Below are positions 60,181 to 64,000 of a stretch of 64,000 bases of DNA, in pieces. Position numbers and translations under genes: made by a program. Each line of letters starts with the position of its first letter. Within the stretch, counting starts at the first letter, position 1. Below the pieces are notes generated by a model. It saw only the letters and a list, made by a program, of their open reading frames with translations. It had not been told where the DNA came from and ran no database searches. This DNA comes from Saururus chinensis (taxonomy: Eukaryota > Streptophyta > Magnoliopsida > Piperales > Saururaceae): the NCBI GenBank assembly GCA_035235625.1, contig CP141148.1, positions 11,679,659 through 11,743,658 on the forward strand, read 5' to 3'.

Positions 60181-60550
60181 GATGTGGTAAACCTGGTTGA
60201 TCGTACCTGCATGTGTGGAAAGTTTCAACATCTGGGTCTACCATGTAAGCATGCAATTGTAGCACTTGATAATAGATACTTCTATGTGTATGAGTACTGC
60301 AAAAGATGGTACTCTACTGAAATGTATAAACTGACCTATCGAGAGCCCTTACACCCAATGAAGGATCAGCACAAATTGGCACCGACTGGAGTTATGCCTA
60401 CATTCTGCCCACCTATCCCTCAAAAACAGCCGGGACATCCAAGAAAAAATTGGATAGAGTCACAACTGCCTCTCAAAACCCCACAAAAATGTGGAACATG
60501 CGGTTAGTTGGGTCACAATTGCAAACGATGTACCAGCACATAGGGGGGCC
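60181..60550 (+). pseudogene. MULE transposase SWIM zinc finger and C-terminus
   Basis: DVVNLVDRTCMCGKFQ followed by HLGLPCKHAIVAL is a SWIM zinc finger (C-x-C...C-x-H). Downstream are YKLTYREPLHPM, then a basic PGHPRKNWIES linker and a CCHC knuckle (KCGTCG, stop, LGHNCKRC). The upstream segment ends at about 59957 (MYEFQ) before an intron-like stretch. SWIM domains bind DNA or protein partners in MULE transposases. Confidence 0.82.
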
Positions 60551-60680
60551 TCACAATGTGGCAGATGTCCCAATGACAAGCCGAAGGAGGTCGAATAATA
60601 GCATACACAAACTACATAAGGAAGGAGAGCATCGATTAGGCTTACCTTTTCCACCACTATTCTTTAGCTAAAATTTTTGT

Positions 60681-62650
60681 ATATGCATCATGTCATCAAC
60701 AACACATAATATATAATTAGCATGTTCCTACAAACACAAAATGTTGTACATAGGGTATACTGTATATTTTGTATCGTGTAATTGAAAACATGACCAAAAG
60801 GGGTTACGTGTTACTAATTACATGATAATATCAATCGATTATTAATTCTTTTGTCAAGAGGGTCCTATGCTTACACGATATTGGTCATATCTTGCGTTCG
60901 AACCCACGACAATTCCAAGATCATAGACCCAATTCCACGACTTGCGATCATGTGTATTCTCAATTATACGACAGAAAAATTGGCCATACGTGTCACTCAT
61001 GTTCTTATTAGCAATACATGAGATACATTCATTGTATGCTCGGTCACACGACAAATATAGTGGTCATCTGATCGGTTACACGAAATGAGGACATGCTCAC
61101 TGAACCTCATGGTTCGGGCCAAACTTTTAGTGCAGCCCGAACCTTATTGTTTGGGCCGCCAAGGCTATCGGTTTTTTATGATAGAACATTCTCGTGCTAC
61201 TGTCTCACTATATATTAGGGTTAGGGTTCATGCTTGGCCAGCATGTGTTCTTCGCAGAGACGGATCATTCGGGAGATTGTTGTAGCGGCGGTGATGATTT
61301 GACCCTCCATTGGATACGGTCCTCTCCTATATCTGATGGAGGGTAAGATTCGCTAGACGGCGACATATCAATGCCTCGAATGATCTGTCAGAGTCACGCC
61401 CTATTGGAGTGTGCATTGAGATCATAGACATACTTATGCTATTCGTGGAGATGGATCATACGAGAGATTGCTTTAGCGGTGATTGGTGAATCGGCTCTCC
61501 ATCGGATATGATATTCATCTATATCCGATGGAGGACTCATCTCACTAGACGGCGATATATTAACGTCTCAAATGATCCATCGCTAACGAGACATATAGGT
61601 CATCAACATCCTTTGAAATAGTCATCAACATCAATAATTCTTTTGTCAAGAGAGTCCTATGCTTACACGATATTGGTCATATTGTGTGTTTGAACCCATG
61701 ACAATTCCTTGATCAGAACGGCAATGGTGGGCATAATTGTGAACTACAAGAAATGATGGTATGTAGGTATTATAAATTTAGCATGTATGCCGCAAATGAT
61801 ATGTTCGTATATTGTGTTATCGACCACAGGCCAATAATACACTAGCATTTTGTTTTCACGCGACGTAAGTAAATATTGTGTTAACATGAACACAATGAGT
61901 TATCAATCCCGCAAGGAGATCTCACTACTATGATAATGACTATGTTTGCGATTGAACACACAACAATTACATTAATTTAACCACCCAATTCCCGAAGAAT
62001 CACCACAATTTCTGACATTTCAATTAAATTTGAATCACCAATTCGCGAGGAGTCATTTCCAATTCCTAGACCTACACTATATATGGAATAATTACCATAA
62101 CCCGACGGTTTGTATCCCTCGCATCCTGCCTATATATATAACAATGACCTCTGGGTTTACTGAATTTCCAAGGAGGATGAGACAGAGACGAGACGGAGCC
62201 TCCGGGACAGTCATATAGTGCAAGATGGTAATTCGATGCGGCCATCACCAGCCTTTGAAGGGGGCCGATTTATTACTTGGCGTTATATGAATGTCACGAA
62301 TGTTCCATCATAATTAAACTGATGGGTCTGAGAGTCTGCAAGGAGATCTGACATGGAGATCCCTCGCACACTAATGTTGATGTATTGGATCAATGGTATA
62401 TAATGAAAAGGATTAGTTATAAATTTTTTTGTTCACATCATAATACTACTTAATTTAAATTGTTTTTTTCCTCATCTTGTTTTTGAATAATGATAGCTAT
62501 CCGGAACTATATTTCATTTGATTTAATTTTTGCAGCTTTCCTGTGATGATCCTCGTGTATGCGATAACACGACCTAATAGGCGATTGTTTCTTTAATTAC
62601 TCGATAGCACAACCTAATATGAGGTGGCGTGTATGAGATAACATGACCTA
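60681..62650. repeat. Repeat-rich tail of the MULE with a partial second copy
   Basis: Three structures overlap here. An 85-90 bp direct repeat (about 60829-60920 and 61625-61715) shares tcttttgtcaagag and cacgatattggtcatat. A roughly 180-bp repeat (about 61250-61420, 61440-61600, with a diverged third part near 62160-62360) shares gagattg, agcgg and ctagacggcgata. From 61730 the sequence repeats the exon-intron junction of the transposase (aactacaagaaatg..., then the start of the 58770 intron). There is no open gene. Confidence 0.65.
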
Positions 62651-62689
62651 ATAGATGATTGTGAGAACTTCCATGTGATCGGAAATTGA

Positions 62690-64000
62690 TAAGTATGAAA
62701 TATATATCTATTTTATATGCCTTTTTACCTTATTTACTAGTATAGATTAGATTAATTTAGAGTTAGTTATAGTTTATTTAGATTAAGGTAAATATTAGTT
62801 TTTTAGTTTAATTATTAATAATTTTGTAGTTATTAGTAGTTTAGATATGTATTTAAATCAAGTTGGAATTTTAGTTATATTCTACATGTCTAAAGTATGA
62901 TATTTTATGTGTTGTAGGTAAAGTGCGCTTATCGAGGTACTTGGACAATGTTTGGAATAGTTTAAAATAGTCTTGACATGCTTTAAAGTAATTTGGATAA
63001 ATTTTCGGAGTTATAAACAAGTTGGAAACTAATATGGACATGAAGAAAAGCTTAATGAACAGAATATGGACTGTCCAAGAAAATTGTCCAGATTGTAGAA
63101 ACAGTGTAGCCGTTCGAACGGGATAACGTGATTTTGAAGAAAAACTCAGTATAAGCATTCGAACGGGCATGCATGGCGTTCGAACGGCATAACACGCAGT
63201 TTCCTTGTTTGAGCCAATTTTGAATCCTTTTCATATTGGACTTCTTCCTACGGAACTTATGCCTATAAAAAGACATATTTGGCTTAAAATTGGGGGATTC
63301 CAGTAGATTTTCTAAAGAGAAAAAGGAAGAGGAAGATGGAAGAAAACACAAAGCTTTTAATGGAGATTCAAGTGCTTTCTTCTACAATGGAAGGCTAGAT
63401 TTTTCTTTTACTTAGGAGTTGATGAAGCTATAGATAATTTCAGTTTCTTTTCTTTTTAATTTAGATCTCAGTTGTGAATGATGACAATTGTATGATATGG
63501 ATTTCCTTTTTAATGGAAGAGCTTTTAATGTTTATTAAAGTCTATGTTGATTTATTGTCTTGTAGATGATAGATTGATGTGGTTTTGATATTTTCATCAA
63601 TTCTAATTTCTGTGATTTAGATGAGATGTTCATACAATAGTTTTAATGTTCAGTTAATTAATTACTTGGATGAGTTATACTAAGATTAGACGGGTCATGC
63701 CTATAGCTAGTTTAGTGTAGATGATTCGTGCTATTGTCGAAGATAGTTCATGCCATGAAATTTAATTAATGATTCTTTCTGAAGTAATTCTAGCTTGTAG
63801 CTGAGAATACTTGTTTATATTCACACTAGATTTAGATTAAAAGTTAAAGAATTGTTATGGTTTTATAGTGGATTCGATTTCCTAAGTAATTTCTATCATA
63901 TTAATCTCTTGTTTTTAAACTAGTTGATTCCTTCTTTTTGCTTAATTTAAGTTTAAGTTGTTTTTAGTTTGTAATCAGAAAATTCCTCTTTAGATTTAGT
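62690..64000 (+). mobile_element. LTR-like sequence, partial
   Basis: AT-rich sequence with a plus-strand TATA-like gcctataaaaaga near 63262-63274, a purine-rich leader (aaagagaaaaaggaagagga), and three ttcgaacg palindromes at about 63110-63190. This resembles LTR/leader DNA of a plant retrotransposon running off the window. No coding region is visible, so the class is uncertain. Confidence 0.4.

Larger units (their letters stand above)
57110..60680 (+). mobile_element. Decayed Mutator-like element (MULE) with transposase
   Basis: A MuDR/MULE transposase gene can be followed over several exon-like segments: an N-terminal domain (57172-57660), an acidic linker (58045-58515), a DNA-binding region (58565-58769), the DDE catalytic domain (59021-59850), a SWIM zinc finger (60181-60510) and a CCHC knuckle just beyond. 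The segments between them (57660-58045, 58770-59020, 59958-60180) look like introns. Stops and frameshifts make it inactive. The terminal inverted repeats were not identified. Confidence 0.85.

Noticed and set aside
61210-61226. Telomere-like ttagggttagggtt
   Set aside because: Only two units; too short to indicate an interstitial telomere.

Overview
The window is nuclear DNA of a flowering plant. It is AT-rich, dominated by decayed transposable elements, and carries plant-specific families: a coiled-coil NB-LRR resistance gene of the RPM1 type, two purine permeases with a 5' intron, a thaumatin-like fragment, and Copia, Gypsy, MULE, Harbinger, hAT-like and CACTA-like remnants. The species cannot be named from sequence alone. 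A 23-base N run (28376-28398) shows this is an assembled scaffold.

Layout. 1-3420: two minus-strand LTR remnants; the second (2550-3406) has an adjacent polypurine tract. 4548-12100: a tandemly duplicated AT-rich block (A-B, A'-B') whose first copy is split by a degenerate plus-strand Copia element (5331-11341). 13217-15948: a near full-length CC-NB-LRR gene on the minus strand, broken by one missing base near 14210. 16500-25440: MITEs, a tiny NB-LRR relic, pyrimidine tracts, a CACTA-like end, an unexplained GC-rich island and a long AT microsatellite. 25444-27137: a second, truncated NB-LRR pseudogene hit by a MITE and abutting a third copy of block A.

28788-31970 and 48549-50860 are direct copies of one segment, each carrying an apparently intact purine permease gene on the minus strand (29202-30389 and 49180-50371). 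In both, the start codon appears to sit at the very end of the first exon and the second codon is split by a short intron. A stretch of about 255 bases is identical between the two genes while the flanks differ, as expected after gene conversion. Between them lie a Harbinger transposase remnant, a thaumatin-like pseudogene fragment, Gypsy gag pieces in opposite orientations around a lone LTR, and a degenerate Copia element (42417-48472).

51305-54329 is the clearest nested structure. A foldback MITE with a 9-bp target duplication (GCCCAATAC) has been split in one arm by a short non-autonomous Gypsy-like LTR element (51472-54301; LTRs of 889 and 888 bp, internal part about 1.05 kb). Further right are a solo LTR (54751-55160), two abutting MITEs, a decayed MULE (57110-60680) whose second catalytic Asp reads Asn, a repeat-rich tail with a partial second MULE copy, and an LTR-like tail.

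The plausible working genes are the two permeases (purine, cytokinin or alkaloid-type substrate transport across a membrane) and, if the frameshift is an error or has been bypassed, the NB-LRR immune receptor. I did not find a convincing undescribed system; the most informative observations are structural.
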